DNA of 64,000 bases, taken from NCBI GenBank assembly GCA_016218765.1, contig JACRCZ010000103.1, positions 1 through 64,000 of the forward strand. Reading direction: 5' to 3'. The DNA is from Deltaproteobacteria bacterium. Lineage in GTDB: Bacteria; Myxococcota_A; Polyangia; DRWM01; JAAZOP01. The notes under the pieces were generated by a model. The model did not search any database and was not told where the DNA came from. It saw nothing but the letters and a program-made list of their open reading frames with translations. Shown one piece after another: positions 43,499 through 52,178 of this stretch (the first letter of the stretch is position 1; every line of letters begins with the position of its first letter). The translations under genes were made by a program, and so were the position numbers.

Positions 43499-46400
43499 AT
43501 GCGCGGCGCGATGGACGAGTCCTCCGCCGGAGCCGGACGCGAGGAGGACGCGGGCGCGGCAGCGCCCGGCGGGCGGGGCCGCTTCGCCTTCGTGGTCCCC
43601 CTGTTCAACCACGGACGGACCGTGCGCCAGGTCGTCGAGGGCGCCCGGTCGCTGGGTTTCCCGGTGTTCGTCGTCGATGACGGCTCGACCGACGGGGGTG
43701 CCGAGTCCATTGCCGGCATGGACGGCGTCACGCTCCTCCGGCATGCCGCGAACCGCGGCAAGGGTTCCGCCCTGCGCACCGGTTTCGCCGCCGCCGCGAA
43801 GGTCGCCGACTGGGCGATCACCGTCGATGCCGACGGCCAGCACGACTCGCGGCAGGCGAGCGACCTCGTCGCGGCCATCCCCCCCGGCGAACGCGCGCTC
43901 GTCGTCGGTCGCCGCGAGGGGATGGACCGGCCGGACATCCCGTGGAAGAGCCGCTTCGGCCGGAAGTTCTCCAACTTCTGGGTCCGCGCCTCCGGCGGGC
44001 CGGACGTGCTGGACACGCAAACGGGGTTTCGCATCTATCCCTTGCCGGAGACGCTCGGCCTGGGCGCCCGCGGGGCGCGGTTCCAGTTCGAGGTCGAGGT
44101 CCTGGTGCTGGCGCGGCGGTGTGGGATGGCGATCACCGAAGTCCCGGTGCGCGTGACGTATTCGCCGCCTGGGGGTCGCGTCACGCACTACCGGCCGTGG
44201 GCGGACTTCTGGCGCAACTCGGCCGTCTTCGCCCGCCTGATCACGAGCCGGCTCCTCGGCCCGGGACGCGGTCCCTCGTCGGCCGGTTGTCCGGCAGGTG
44301 GAGTCGGCGCGGTTTCGGATCGAGGCGCCGGCTCCGGAGGCGGCCGGCCGTCGATCGGCGAACGGCCGCTCCGTCCCCGCTGGTGGCTGCTCGTGCTGGC
44401 CGTCGCCGCCTTGGCCGGCGCGCTCTTCGCGGCCCAGCGGCGACTGCGAATCGACACCGACGTCGCGGCGTCGATCCCGGGCGACGATCCCGTGCTGGCC
44501 GCCGCCCGCGGAATCCTCGCCGACCACCCGGCGATCGAGCGCATCGCCGTGGACGTGTCCTTCGCCGACGGACACGCCGACCGGGAGGCGCTGGCGGACG
44601 CGGGGGAGGCGTTGGCCGAGCGGCTCGGGCGGAGCGGTCTGTTCACGCAGGTGGGTCTGGCGGATGCCGGGCCGGCGCTGGCCGAGCTGGCCGCCGGGGT
44701 GGTCCCGCGGCTTCCGGCGTTGTTCACGGCGGAGGAGCTGGAGCGGGAGGTTGCGCCCCGTCTGGAGCCGGAGCGGGTCGGGGAGGCGCTGCGGCGGCGG
44801 ATCGCGGAGCTGGCGCAGCTCGACGGCGTGGGGCAGGCCGAGGCGATCGCCGGGGATCCGCTGGACCTGCGCGGCGTCGTGCTCGGCCGGCTGGCGGCGC
44901 TCCTGCCGGCGGGCGACGCGCACCTCTTCCGCGGGCAGCTCCTCTCCGGGGACGACCGCCACCTGCTGCTGCTGCTGCACCCGGCGGGCCGGGCGACCGA
45001 CACCGCGACGGCGGGGCGGCTGCGCCGGCTGTTCTCGGACGTGCAGCGCGAGTCGGACGCGCGGCTTTCGGCGGGAGACCTGCGGCGGCTCCGTCTGGCG
45101 ACCGTGGGCGGCTTCCGCGCCGCGCTCGACAACGAGCAGACGATCCGTGGCGACACGCAGCGCGCGGTCTGGATCGCCACGCTCGGCGTCGCCTTGCTTC
45201 TCCTGGCCTGTTTCCCGCGTCCGTGGCTCGGACTGCTCGCGCTGGTCCCCGCGGCCGCGGGCGTGATCCTCGCGCTGCTCGTCTACTCGCTGTTCCGGCC
45301 CGCCATTTCCGCCCTGGCGCTCGGTTTCGGCGGGGCGCTCGTGTCGATCACCGTCGATCAGGGCATCGCCTACTTCCTGTTCCTCGATCGCGCGCGGGCG
45401 GTGACGGGGCGGGAGGCCGCGCACGAGATCTGGTCGGCCGGGCTGTTCGCCACGCTGACGACGGTCGCGGCGTTCCTGGCGTTGTGCTGGAGCGGTTATC
45501 CGCTGCTCGAGCAGCTCGGCCTCTTCGCGGCGCTCGCCGTCGGCCTGGCGTTCCTGTTCCTGCACGCGGTGTTCCCGCGGATCTTCCCCGGCGTGCCCGC
45601 GGCGCGGAGGCTGGCGCTGGTGCCCGTCGAACGGTGGCTGGCGCGTGCCGCGACGGCGCGGGGATGGCTCGGACCCGCCCTGGCGGGCGCGGTCGCCGCC
45701 GCCTTCGTCGTCGTGGGGCCCCCGCCCATCGCCGTCGACCTGGCGGCGATGAACCACGTCGGCGGGGAGACGCTGGCCGACGAGGCGCTGGTGCGGCGGG
45801 TGTGGGGCGACGTCTACGACCGCGTGGTGCTGGCCGCGACGGGAGCGGACGCGCAGGCGCTGCAGGATGCGACCGATCGGGTGGCGGCGTTCCGGGACGG
45901 CGAGCGGGCGCGGGGGGCGGTAGCCGCCGCCTTCGTGCCTTCCGACGTCGCCCCGGGGCGTGCGCGTGCGGCGGCGAACCTGGCTGCATGGCGCGCCTTC
46001 TGGACGCCGGAGCGGCGGGCCGGGCTGCGGGTGGAGGTCGAGCGACGGGGGGCGGAGCTGGGCTTTTCGGCCGAGGCCTTCACGCCCTTCTTCACGGCCT
46101 TGGCGGAGCCGCGCCCGGCGCCCGCGCTTCCTTCCGCGGACCTGGACGACATGTTCGGCGTCTCGGACCGGCGGAGCGGGACCGGGCGCGTGTGGCTCGG
46201 CACGCTCGCCAAGGGTCCGCGCTACGAGGCGCCGGCCGTCTTTGCGGGCGCCGCAGCCGCCGGGGCGCGGCTCTTCGACCCGCAGTTCTTCGCGCTTCGT
46301 CTCGGCGGCCATCTGGAGGTCGCCTTCCGCACGATGCTCGCGGTGATCGGCGGCGCCGTCGTCGTGCTTCTCGTCATCCTCTTCCTGGGCCTGCGCACGG

Positions 46401-47449
46401 TGCTGCTGACGCTGGCGCCGCTGGTATTCGCGCTCGTCGTCACGCTGGGCTCGCTGCGCCTGCTCGGCCTGCCGCTCGACATCCCGGCCCTGCTCCTCGC
46501 GGTGGTCGTCTTCGGGATGGGGGTGGACTACGCGATCTACTTCGTGCGGGGCTCGCAGCGGCTGCTGGACCCGGGCCATCCGTCGTTCGGGCCGCTGCGG
46601 CTGACCGTCTTCCTGGCCGCCGCCTCGACGCTCCTGGGCATGGTCGCGCTGGCGGTGTCCGAGCATCCGGTGCTGCGCAGCGCGGGCGTCACGGGAGCCA
46701 TCGGCATCGCGTCCGCCGCGGTGGGCGCCTTCGTCATCCTGCCGCCGTTCCTGGCCCGGATGTTCCCCGGGCGCGTCGCCGCGGAATGGCGTGCGTTGCC
46801 CGGCGACGATCCGCGACGCATTGTCGCCCGTCGCTATGCCGGCCTCGACCCGCACGCGCGGCTGTTCGCCTGGTTCAAGCTGCGCCTGGACCCGATGTTC
46901 GGCCGGCTGCACGAGCTGGTCGGCGCTCCGCGCACGCTGCTCGACGTCGGGTGCGGCCAGGGCGTGCCCGGCACGTGGCTCCTGGCCCGGCTGCCGTCGC
47001 TCCGGGTATACGGCCTGGATCCGGATCCGGAGCGGGCGCGCATCGCGGCCCGTGCCTTCGGCCCGCGCGGCACGGCGGCGTGCGCCGCCGCGCCCGAGCT
47101 GCCGGAGGTGCCGGGACGGGTCGATGCCGCCCTGCTGCTCGACGTCGCCCACCACCTGTCGGACGCCGGGTTGCGGGCGACGCTGCGGGACCTTTGCCGC
47201 CGTCTGGGGCCGGGCGGTCGCCTGGTCGTCCGCGCCACCGTGCCGGGCGACGGGGCCGTTCCGTGGCTGCGCCGCGTGGAGGCGGGGCGGATCCGCCGCG
47301 CGGGTCGCGTTCCCTGGTTCCGATCGGCGGACGTGCTGCGGTCGGAGCTGGCCGATGCGGGGTTCGCGGTCGAGCTGGTCGAGCCGACGGCGCCGGGACG
47401 CGAGGAGACGTGGTTCGTGGCGGTGCCGCGAGCGGGGGCGGGGGCGTGA
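43499..47449 (+). CDS. fusion: GT2 glycosyltransferase + MMPL exporter + methyltransferase
   Basis: 1316 residues without an internal stop. About 28-250: family 2 glycosyltransferase (FVVPLFNHGRT, VVDDGSTDGG, TVDADGQHD, QTGFRIYP). About 294-1085: MMPL/RND-type exporter with two sets of membrane spans around periplasmic domains (GGALVSITVDQGIAYFLFLD and VVFGMGVDYAIYFVRG are the paired motifs). About 1100-1316: SAM-dependent methyltransferase (LLDVGCGQGVPGTWLL). In aryl-polyene clusters these are usually separate genes. Start ATG 43499, alternative 43511. It overlaps the next gene by GTGA. It may decorate and export the polyene lipid. Confidence 0.88.
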   Translation: MRGAMDESSAGAGREEDAGAAAPGGRGRFAFVVPLFNHGRTVRQVVEGARSLGFPVFVVDDGSTDGGAESIAGMDGVTLLRHAANRGKGSALRTGFAAAAKVADWAITVDADGQHDSRQASDLVAAIPPGERALVVGRREGMDRPDIPWKSRFGRKFSNFWVRASGGPDVLDTQTGFRIYPLPETLGLGARGARFQFEVEVLVLARRCGMAITEVPVRVTYSPPGGRVTHYRPWADFWRNSAVFARLITSRLLGPGRGPSSAGCPAGGVGAVSDRGAGSGGGRPSIGERPLRPRWWLLVLAVAALAGALFAAQRRLRIDTDVAASIPGDDPVLAAARGILADHPAIERIAVDVSFADGHADREALADAGEALAERLGRSGLFTQVGLADAGPALAELAAGVVPRLPALFTAEELEREVAPRLEPERVGEALRRRIAELAQLDGVGQAEAIAGDPLDLRGVVLGRLAALLPAGDAHLFRGQLLSGDDRHLLLLLHPAGRATDTATAGRLRRLFSDVQRESDARLSAGDLRRLRLATVGGFRAALDNEQTIRGDTQRAVWIATLGVALLLLACFPRPWLGLLALVPAAAGVILALLVYSLFRPAISALALGFGGALVSITVDQGIAYFLFLDRARAVTGREAAHEIWSAGLFATLTTVAAFLALCWSGYPLLEQLGLFAALAVGLAFLFLHAVFPRIFPGVPAARRLALVPVERWLARAATARGWLGPALAGAVAAAFVVVGPPPIAVDLAAMNHVGGETLADEALVRRVWGDVYDRVVLAATGADAQALQDATDRVAAFRDGERARGAVAAAFVPSDVAPGRARAAANLAAWRAFWTPERRAGLRVEVERRGAELGFSAEAFTPFFTALAEPRPAPALPSADLDDMFGVSDRRSGTGRVWLGTLAKGPRYEAPAVFAGAAAAGARLFDPQFFALRLGGHLEVAFRTMLAVIGGAVVVLLVILFLGLRTVLLTLAPLVFALVVTLGSLRLLGLPLDIPALLLAVVVFGMGVDYAIYFVRGSQRLLDPGHPSFGPLRLTVFLAAASTLLGMVALAVSEHPVLRSAGVTGAIGIASAAVGAFVILPPFLARMFPGRVAAEWRALPGDDPRRIVARRYAGLDPHARLFAWFKLRLDPMFGRLHELVGAPRTLLDVGCGQGVPGTWLLARLPSLRVYGLDPDPERARIAARAFGPRGTAACAAAPELPEVPGRVDAALLLDVAHHLSDAGLRATLRDLCRRLGPGGRLVVRATVPGDGAVPWLRRVEAGRIRRAGRVPWFRSADVLRSELADAGFAVELVEPTAPGREETWFVAVPRAGAGA

Positions 47450-48336
47450 GGGGCTTCCTGTACCGGCTGTTCGTCGGGGCGTCGCGCTGGGTCGGGGTGT
47501 GGATCGTGGCCGCGTTCGCGTGGGTCGTGTCCACCGGCTACTTCGTCTTCCGGCGTGACCGGGTGCGGGAGAGCGTGCGGTTCTACGGCGGGCTGTTCCC
47601 GGACCGTAGCCGGGCGCACGCGCGGCGGCTCGCGTGGCGGCAGTTCCACGCCTTCGCCTCCCTGTTCGCCGAGCGGCTGCGGCTGCGCGCGGACGAGCCG
47701 TTCGAGATGGAGGAGGAGGGACGCGACGCGCTGGAGAGCGCGGCGCGGGAGGGGAAGGGCGTCGTGCTGGTGATGTCCCACGTCGGCTCGTGGGAGATTG
47801 CGGCGCGCCTGCTGCGGCGGCGCGGGTTCCGGATGATGCTGCACATGGGTGCGCGCGAGCGCGAGCAGGTGGAGCGGGCGCAGAAGGCGGACCTGCGGGG
47901 CGACGGCGTCGAGGTGGTCGTGGCGGGGGGCGGGGAGGGCTCGGTCTTCGACGGCGTCGAAGCGCTGCGCTTCCTGCGCGGCGGGGGGTTCGTCTCGCTG
48001 TCCGCGGACCGTCCGCGGGCCGGCGAGAGCCGGACCGTCGCCGTCCGTTTCGCCGGCGGGACCGCGCGGCTGTCCGCGGCACCCTGGGCGCTCGCACTGG
48101 TCTCCGGGGCGCCCTTGTTCCACTTCTTCGCCCTGCGCACGGGGCGGCGCCGGTACCGCTTCGCGGCGTCCGGGCCGGTGCGCCTGGAGGTCGCGTCACG
48201 CGCCGCGCGGCAGGAGGCGATCCGGCGGGCGGCGCAGGCGTACGCGGATGATCTCGAGGCGGTCGTGCGCCGGCATCCGGAGCAGTGGTACAGCTTCGAG
48301 CGGCTCGTGGAGCACGAGGAGACGCGTACCGGGTAG
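47446..48336 (+). CDS. LpxL-like lipid acyltransferase
   Basis: 296 residues from GTG 47446. An N-terminal membrane segment is followed by the HX4E motif VMSHVGSWEIAARLL, typical of lipid A secondary acyltransferases (LpxL/LpxM type), and by SADRPRAGE in the acceptor region. These enzymes esterify an acyl chain onto a lipid at the inner face of the inner membrane. Here the likely donor is the ACP-bound product of the locus. It is the second acyltransferase family in the window, the first being PlsC-like at 30231. Confidence 0.85.
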   Translation: MRGFLYRLFVGASRWVGVWIVAAFAWVVSTGYFVFRRDRVRESVRFYGGLFPDRSRAHARRLAWRQFHAFASLFAERLRLRADEPFEMEEEGRDALESAAREGKGVVLVMSHVGSWEIAARLLRRRGFRMMLHMGAREREQVERAQKADLRGDGVEVVVAGGGEGSVFDGVEALRFLRGGGFVSLSADRPRAGESRTVAVRFAGGTARLSAAPWALALVSGAPLFHFFALRTGRRRYRFAASGPVRLEVASRAARQEAIRRAAQAYADDLEAVVRRHPEQWYSFERLVEHEETRTG

Positions 48337-48345
48337 GAGAGCAGG

Positions 48346-49380
48346 TTGGAGACCGAGCCACGGAGGGAAGAGACGAAGGCGGCGACGCCTCGGCCGGCGC
48401 GATGGCGTACCGCCGCCCTGCTCGTGCTCGCCGTCGCCGCGGGCGCGATCGTGGTCGAGTCGATCCTGTGGCCCGACGAGGGGAGCACCGCCGACCGGCC
48501 GCCGATCCGGATCGACCTCGGCGCGGGGGAGCCGGAGGGGACGGAGGCGTCCGCGGCGGGCGGGGACATCTCGTCGCCGCGGGGGGACGCGGCGCGGCCC
48601 GCCGGCGAAGGCGCCGTGCGTCCGCTCGGCCAGCGGCTTCGCGAGCTGGCCGAGTCGTACGTTTCGGGAAAGCTGACCATCGAGGCGTTGCGCGAGCACC
48701 TGACGGCGGCGCGGGTGGCGGTCAACGTGCTCCTGATCAACGAGACCGCGCAGTCGCGGGTGCGCTGGCTCGCGCGGCTCGACCGGGCGCTGGAGCTGGC
48801 CTCGCTGTCGGCCCTGCTGCTGCTGTTCGGGCCGCTGTGGATTCGGTGGCGCGGCCGCGGGCGGCCCGGCGCCGCCGCCGCGGCGTGGGCCGTGGCACCC
48901 TACTTCATCGTCGCCGCGGCCGCGATCCTCGTCGTCGGCAACCTGCTCATCGGTGTGGTGGTCGGCACGGAGAAGATCCAGGTGACCGTGGCCGCGCTCG
49001 GCTCGCCCGCGGCCGCGGGGGCCGACGCGGCGCTGCACTACCTCGCCTACGGGGGCGACGCCGACGTCGACCGGATCTTCCGGCTGGTGTTCGAGGCCCG
49101 CGAGGCGGCGCTGCGCGACCCGTTCTCGGCGCTGGGCGTCGCCGGCACGTTGTGGGTCGCCGTGCAGGGCGTGATGGACTCGACCCTCCTGGCGTGGGGC
49201 CGCCACCTCTGCATCTTCCTGTTCCACCTCCTCGACCTGTACGGGCCGATCCTCGCCGCGCTGACGCTGGTCGTCGCGTGGCGGGTCCTCTTCCCCCTGG
49301 TGCGCAACCTGGTCCGCTACCCGCTTGACGCCGCCGCCGGCCGCGCCGTCCCCACGCTCGGACGCTTCGCGCTCGACTAG
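48346..49380 (+). CDS. polytopic membrane protein, unknown
   Basis: 344 residues. The likely start is TTG 48346. One N-terminal span (about 22-42), then a Gly/Ala/Glu-rich linker and helical region to about 140, then roughly four further hydrophobic stretches (for example LASLSALLLLFGPLWI, YFIVAAAAILVVGNLLIGVVVG, and the C-terminal FHLLDLYGPILAALTLVVAW). No family recognised. It is 9 bp after the acyltransferase gene and 6 bp before another membrane protein gene, so the pair may form a complex that works with the exporter. Confidence 0.75.
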   Translation: METEPRREETKAATPRPARWRTAALLVLAVAAGAIVVESILWPDEGSTADRPPIRIDLGAGEPEGTEASAAGGDISSPRGDAARPAGEGAVRPLGQRLRELAESYVSGKLTIEALREHLTAARVAVNVLLINETAQSRVRWLARLDRALELASLSALLLLFGPLWIRWRGRGRPGAAAAAWAVAPYFIVAAAAILVVGNLLIGVVVGTEKIQVTVAALGSPAAAGADAALHYLAYGGDADVDRIFRLVFEAREAALRDPFSALGVAGTLWVAVQGVMDSTLLAWGRHLCIFLFHLLDLYGPILAALTLVVAWRVLFPLVRNLVRYPLDAAAGRAVPTLGRFALD

Positions 49381-49386
49381 CTCGCG

Positions 49387-49956
49387 GTGGTGTGGCGCGA
49401 GGTGCGGGCGGCGGCCTGGATGCTCGGATTCGTGGCGGTGTTCACCGTCCTGGCGGTCGTGGCGGTCCGCCTGTTGACGGGCGCCGCGGTGGTCGTGCTG
49501 CTCAAGACGCTCCTGGCCGCGACCGCGGTGGCGGGGTCCGGGGCGCCGTTGCCCGACGGGGCGTTGTTCGCGACGATGCTCTCGCTGCTGCTCTACATCG
49601 TGCTGACCGCGGTCGTGTGCCTGGTTTCCGCGGCGGTGATCTTCGGCAAGGCGTACCCGGTCGTGCGCGCGCGGCTCCTTGAGAAGCGCCGTTTCCGCTC
49701 CTTCCCTGCCTTCTGGCGCGTGACCAGGCTCCTGGTGACGCGGGTGATCTGGCCGACCGTCGTCGCCTCGGGCCTCGTGCTCGCCGCGTACTGGGCGCTC
49801 CTGCTGGAGTTCTCCTCGCCGGCGTCGCGCGTCTGGCTGGCCGCGCCGCTCCTGGGTCCCGGGGTGCTGCTGTTGCTGATCGCGCAGGGGGTGCTGGGGC
49901 GGCTGGTGCGCCTGGCCCGCGTCGACCCGTTGCTCCCGCGGTCCGCCATGCGGTAG
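49387..49956 (+). CDS. four-span membrane protein, unknown
   Basis: 189 residues starting at one of two adjacent GTG codons (49387 or 49390). Four hydrophobic spans: WMLGFVAVFTVLAVVAVRLL, FATMLSLLLYIVLTAVV, VIWPTVVASGLVLAAYWALL and LLGPGVLLLLIAQGVLG, with a basic loop (RARLLEKRRFRS) between the second and third. No recognised motif. It is tightly packed between the preceding membrane protein and the symporter gene. Confidence 0.75.
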   Translation: MVWREVRAAAWMLGFVAVFTVLAVVAVRLLTGAAVVVLLKTLLAATAVAGSGAPLPDGALFATMLSLLLYIVLTAVVCLVSAAVIFGKAYPVVRARLLEKRRFRSFPAFWRVTRLLVTRVIWPTVVASGLVLAAYWALLLEFSSPASRVWLAAPLLGPGVLLLLIAQGVLGRLVRLARVDPLLPRSAMR

Positions 49957-49965
49957 AGCAGGGGC

Positions 49966-51252
49966 GTGTCCGTCTTGCGCCGAGCCTGGTCCCGCTGGTC
50001 GCGCCTGGAGCTCGGGACGAGGATCTTCGCCGGGCTGGTCGCGGGCATCGCCCTCGGCCTCGCGCTCGGCCCGCGCGCCGAGGACGTTCGTCCGGTCGGC
50101 ATGGCGTTCATCCGGCTCCTGAGCATGGTCGTCGTGCCGCTCGTGTTCTTCTCCCTGGCCGGCGGCATGGCGAGCCTGGGGGACATCCGCGCCGTAGGCC
50201 GCGTCGGCGCCAAGACGCTCGTGTACTACCTCGCGACGACCGTCGTGGCCGTCGCGATCGGACTGGGCCTTGCGAACGTCGTGGACCCGGGTGCGACCGT
50301 CGACGCGGAGTCGCGGGCGAAGCTGATGGCATCGACCGAAGGTGCGGTGGACGCGGCGCGCGTCGAGGAGGTCCGCGAGAAGACGGCGCCGCTCCAGGTG
50401 CTGTTGGACATGATCCCCCGGAACGTCTTCGAGGCGCTGGCGCGGGGCGAGATGCTCCAGATCATCCTCTTCTCGCTGCTCTTCGGCGCGGCGCTCGCCG
50501 CGATCGGCAGGGAGAAGGGCGGGCGGGTCACGGAGCTTCTCGCCTCGGCCAACGAGGCGATGATCTGGATGGTCGGCGCGGTCATGCGCGTCGCGCCGCT
50601 CGGCGTCGCCGCCCTCATGGCCTCGGTCGTCGGCCCGCTCGGCCCTTCCGTCCTGCGCTCGCTGGCCGTCTACGCCGGGGTGGTCGTCGCCGGGCTCGCG
50701 GTCCACATGTTCCTCGTGTATCCGCTCCTGCTGCGCCTGCTCGCGCGGCGCGGTGCGCGGTGGTTCTTCCGAGCCGTGCGGCCGGCGCAGGCCGTCGCGT
50801 TCTCGACATCGTCCAGCGCGGCGACGCTGCCGACGTCCCTCGCCTGCTCGCGCGAGCGGCTCGGGGTCTCACGCGAGATCGGCGACTTCTGCCTGCCGCT
50901 CGGCGCGACCGTCAACATGGACGGCACGGCGCTGTTCCTGGCGGTCGCGACGCTGTTCATCGCGCAGATCTACGGCGTCACGCTGGGCTTCTCCGAGCAG
51001 CTCGGCCTCGTCCTCACCGCGACGCTGGCCTCCATCGGCACCGCCGCCGTCCCCGGGGCGAGCGTGCCGCTGCTGGCGATGATGCTTGGGACCGTCGGCG
51101 TGCCCCTGGAGGGCGTCGGCATCATTCTGGGCATCGATCGCGTCCTGGACATGTGCCGGACCGTCGTCAACATCACCGGGGATCTGGTCGGCGTCGTGAT
51201 CGTCGGCCGCTCGGAAGGCAAGCTGGCCGAGGAGCCGCCGCCCTTACCGTAG
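49966..51252 (+). CDS. dicarboxylate/amino acid:cation symporter (DAACS family)
   Basis: 428 residues, GTG start at 49966. Family hallmarks: VVVPLVFFSLAGGMASLGD, the serine-rich re-entrant loop STSSSAATLPTS near 285, and LGATVNMDGTALF near 310. Members import glutamate, aspartate or C4-dicarboxylates with Na+ or H+ across the inner membrane. It ends the long operon. An insertion of about 30 residues after the third span (GATVDAESRAKLMAST) is common in the family. Its link to the lipid genes is unclear. The 3' end overlaps the converging deacetylase gene by 9 bp. Confidence 0.92.
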   Translation: MSVLRRAWSRWSRLELGTRIFAGLVAGIALGLALGPRAEDVRPVGMAFIRLLSMVVVPLVFFSLAGGMASLGDIRAVGRVGAKTLVYYLATTVVAVAIGLGLANVVDPGATVDAESRAKLMASTEGAVDAARVEEVREKTAPLQVLLDMIPRNVFEALARGEMLQIILFSLLFGAALAAIGREKGGRVTELLASANEAMIWMVGAVMRVAPLGVAALMASVVGPLGPSVLRSLAVYAGVVVAGLAVHMFLVYPLLLRLLARRGARWFFRAVRPAQAVAFSTSSSAATLPTSLACSRERLGVSREIGDFCLPLGATVNMDGTALFLAVATLFIAQIYGVTLGFSEQLGLVLTATLASIGTAAVPGASVPLLAMMLGTVGVPLEGVGIILGIDRVLDMCRTVVNITGDLVGVVIVGRSEGKLAEEPPPLP

Positions 51253-52059
51253 AACCGGCCGATCGATGTGCCGGGAGAGCGGGCGGATCGCCAGACCCCT
51301 GGCGGCGAGCCCGTCCAGCACGCGCCGCACCTCGCCCAGCCACCGTCCCGGGCCGTCCTCGCCGGGAACGGGCGCGTCGTGGAGGAGCACGATGTCTCCC
51401 GAGCGGACGCCGCGCAGCAGTCGCTCCGCGAGGCCCGTCACGCGGCGGTTTCCGAAGTCGCGCGCGCGCCGCGAGAACCCCACCGCGAACATCCCCTCCC
51501 GGCGCAACGCCGGAAACAGGCGCGGTCCGACGATCCCGACCGGGGGCCGGAAGGCGAGCGTTCGCACCCCGGCCGCCGCCAGCGCCTGGCAGCCGTCGCG
51601 GACCTCCCGCGACACGGTTCGCGAGCGGCGGAGCATCAGCCACACGTCGTGGGACGCCGAGTGGTTCCCCACCTCGTGCCCCTCGGCCACCATCCGCCGG
51701 ATCAGGTCGGGATGGGTTGCCGCGTGACGCCCGACGACGAAGAACGCGGCGCGCACCTCCCGCTCGCGCAGCAGGTCGAGCAGCGGACCCGTGGTGGAAG
51801 GATGCGGGCCGTCGTCGAAGGTCAGCGCCACGCCGGGCGGGTCGTCCCGCCCGCGCGTGACGGTCCTGCCGAAGAACCCCCAGGCGGGAAAGAACGGCGC
51901 CGCCGCACACGCGGCGAGGAAGAGCCCGAGCGGCAAGACCGCCATCCACGGCCGGACGAACGCCAGCACGCCCGCGGCCGCGAGAGCCGCCAGCGCCGCG
52001 CCCATCCCCCACGTCCATCGCGGCGCCATCGGCGCTGCCGCCGGCCCTCCGTCTCGCAT
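51244..52059 (-). CDS. polysaccharide deacetylase (NodB domain), membrane-anchored
   Basis: 271 residues. Two hydrophobic spans at the N-terminus (about 18-62), then a NodB homology domain: VALTFDDGPHPST (catalytic and metal Asp), EVGNHSASHDV (two metal His), FRPPVG and IVLLHDAPV. It likely removes acetyl groups from cell-wall or capsular N-acetyl sugars at the membrane. ATG 52059. A 114-bp gap with repeats separates it from the ketosynthase gene upstream, so it may share that transcript or not. Confidence 0.9.
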   Translation of the reverse strand: MRDGGPAAAPMAPRWTWGMGAALAALAAAGVLAFVRPWMAVLPLGLFLAACAAAPFFPAWGFFGRTVTRGRDDPPGVALTFDDGPHPSTTGPLLDLLREREVRAAFFVVGRHAATHPDLIRRMVAEGHEVGNHSASHDVWLMLRRSRTVSREVRDGCQALAAAGVRTLAFRPPVGIVGPRLFPALRREGMFAVGFSRRARDFGNRRVTGLAERLLRGVRSGDIVLLHDAPVPGEDGPGRWLGEVRRVLDGLAARGLAIRPLSRHIDRPVLR

Positions 52060-52088
52060 GTTCCGTCACGCCCGTCCGGGTCAACCAC

Positions 52089-52178
52089 CGACTCGACCCG
52101 TTCGACCGACTCGACCCGCTCGCCCAACTCGACCCGATCAACCAACTCTTCCCAATCGCCCGACTCGACCCGATCAAC
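52089..52178. repeat. imperfect 18-19-bp tandem repeat
   Basis: Five degenerate units of the form GACTCGACCCGATCAACC lie between the deacetylase start and the ketosynthase stop; the stop codon (52174-52176) falls inside the last unit. Confidence 0.75.

Noticed and set aside
43412-48361. A 1649-codon open frame on the minus strand across the exporter operon
   Set aside because: Antisense shadow of the GT2-MMPL-methyltransferase and acyltransferase genes; low-complexity Arg/Pro-rich translation.
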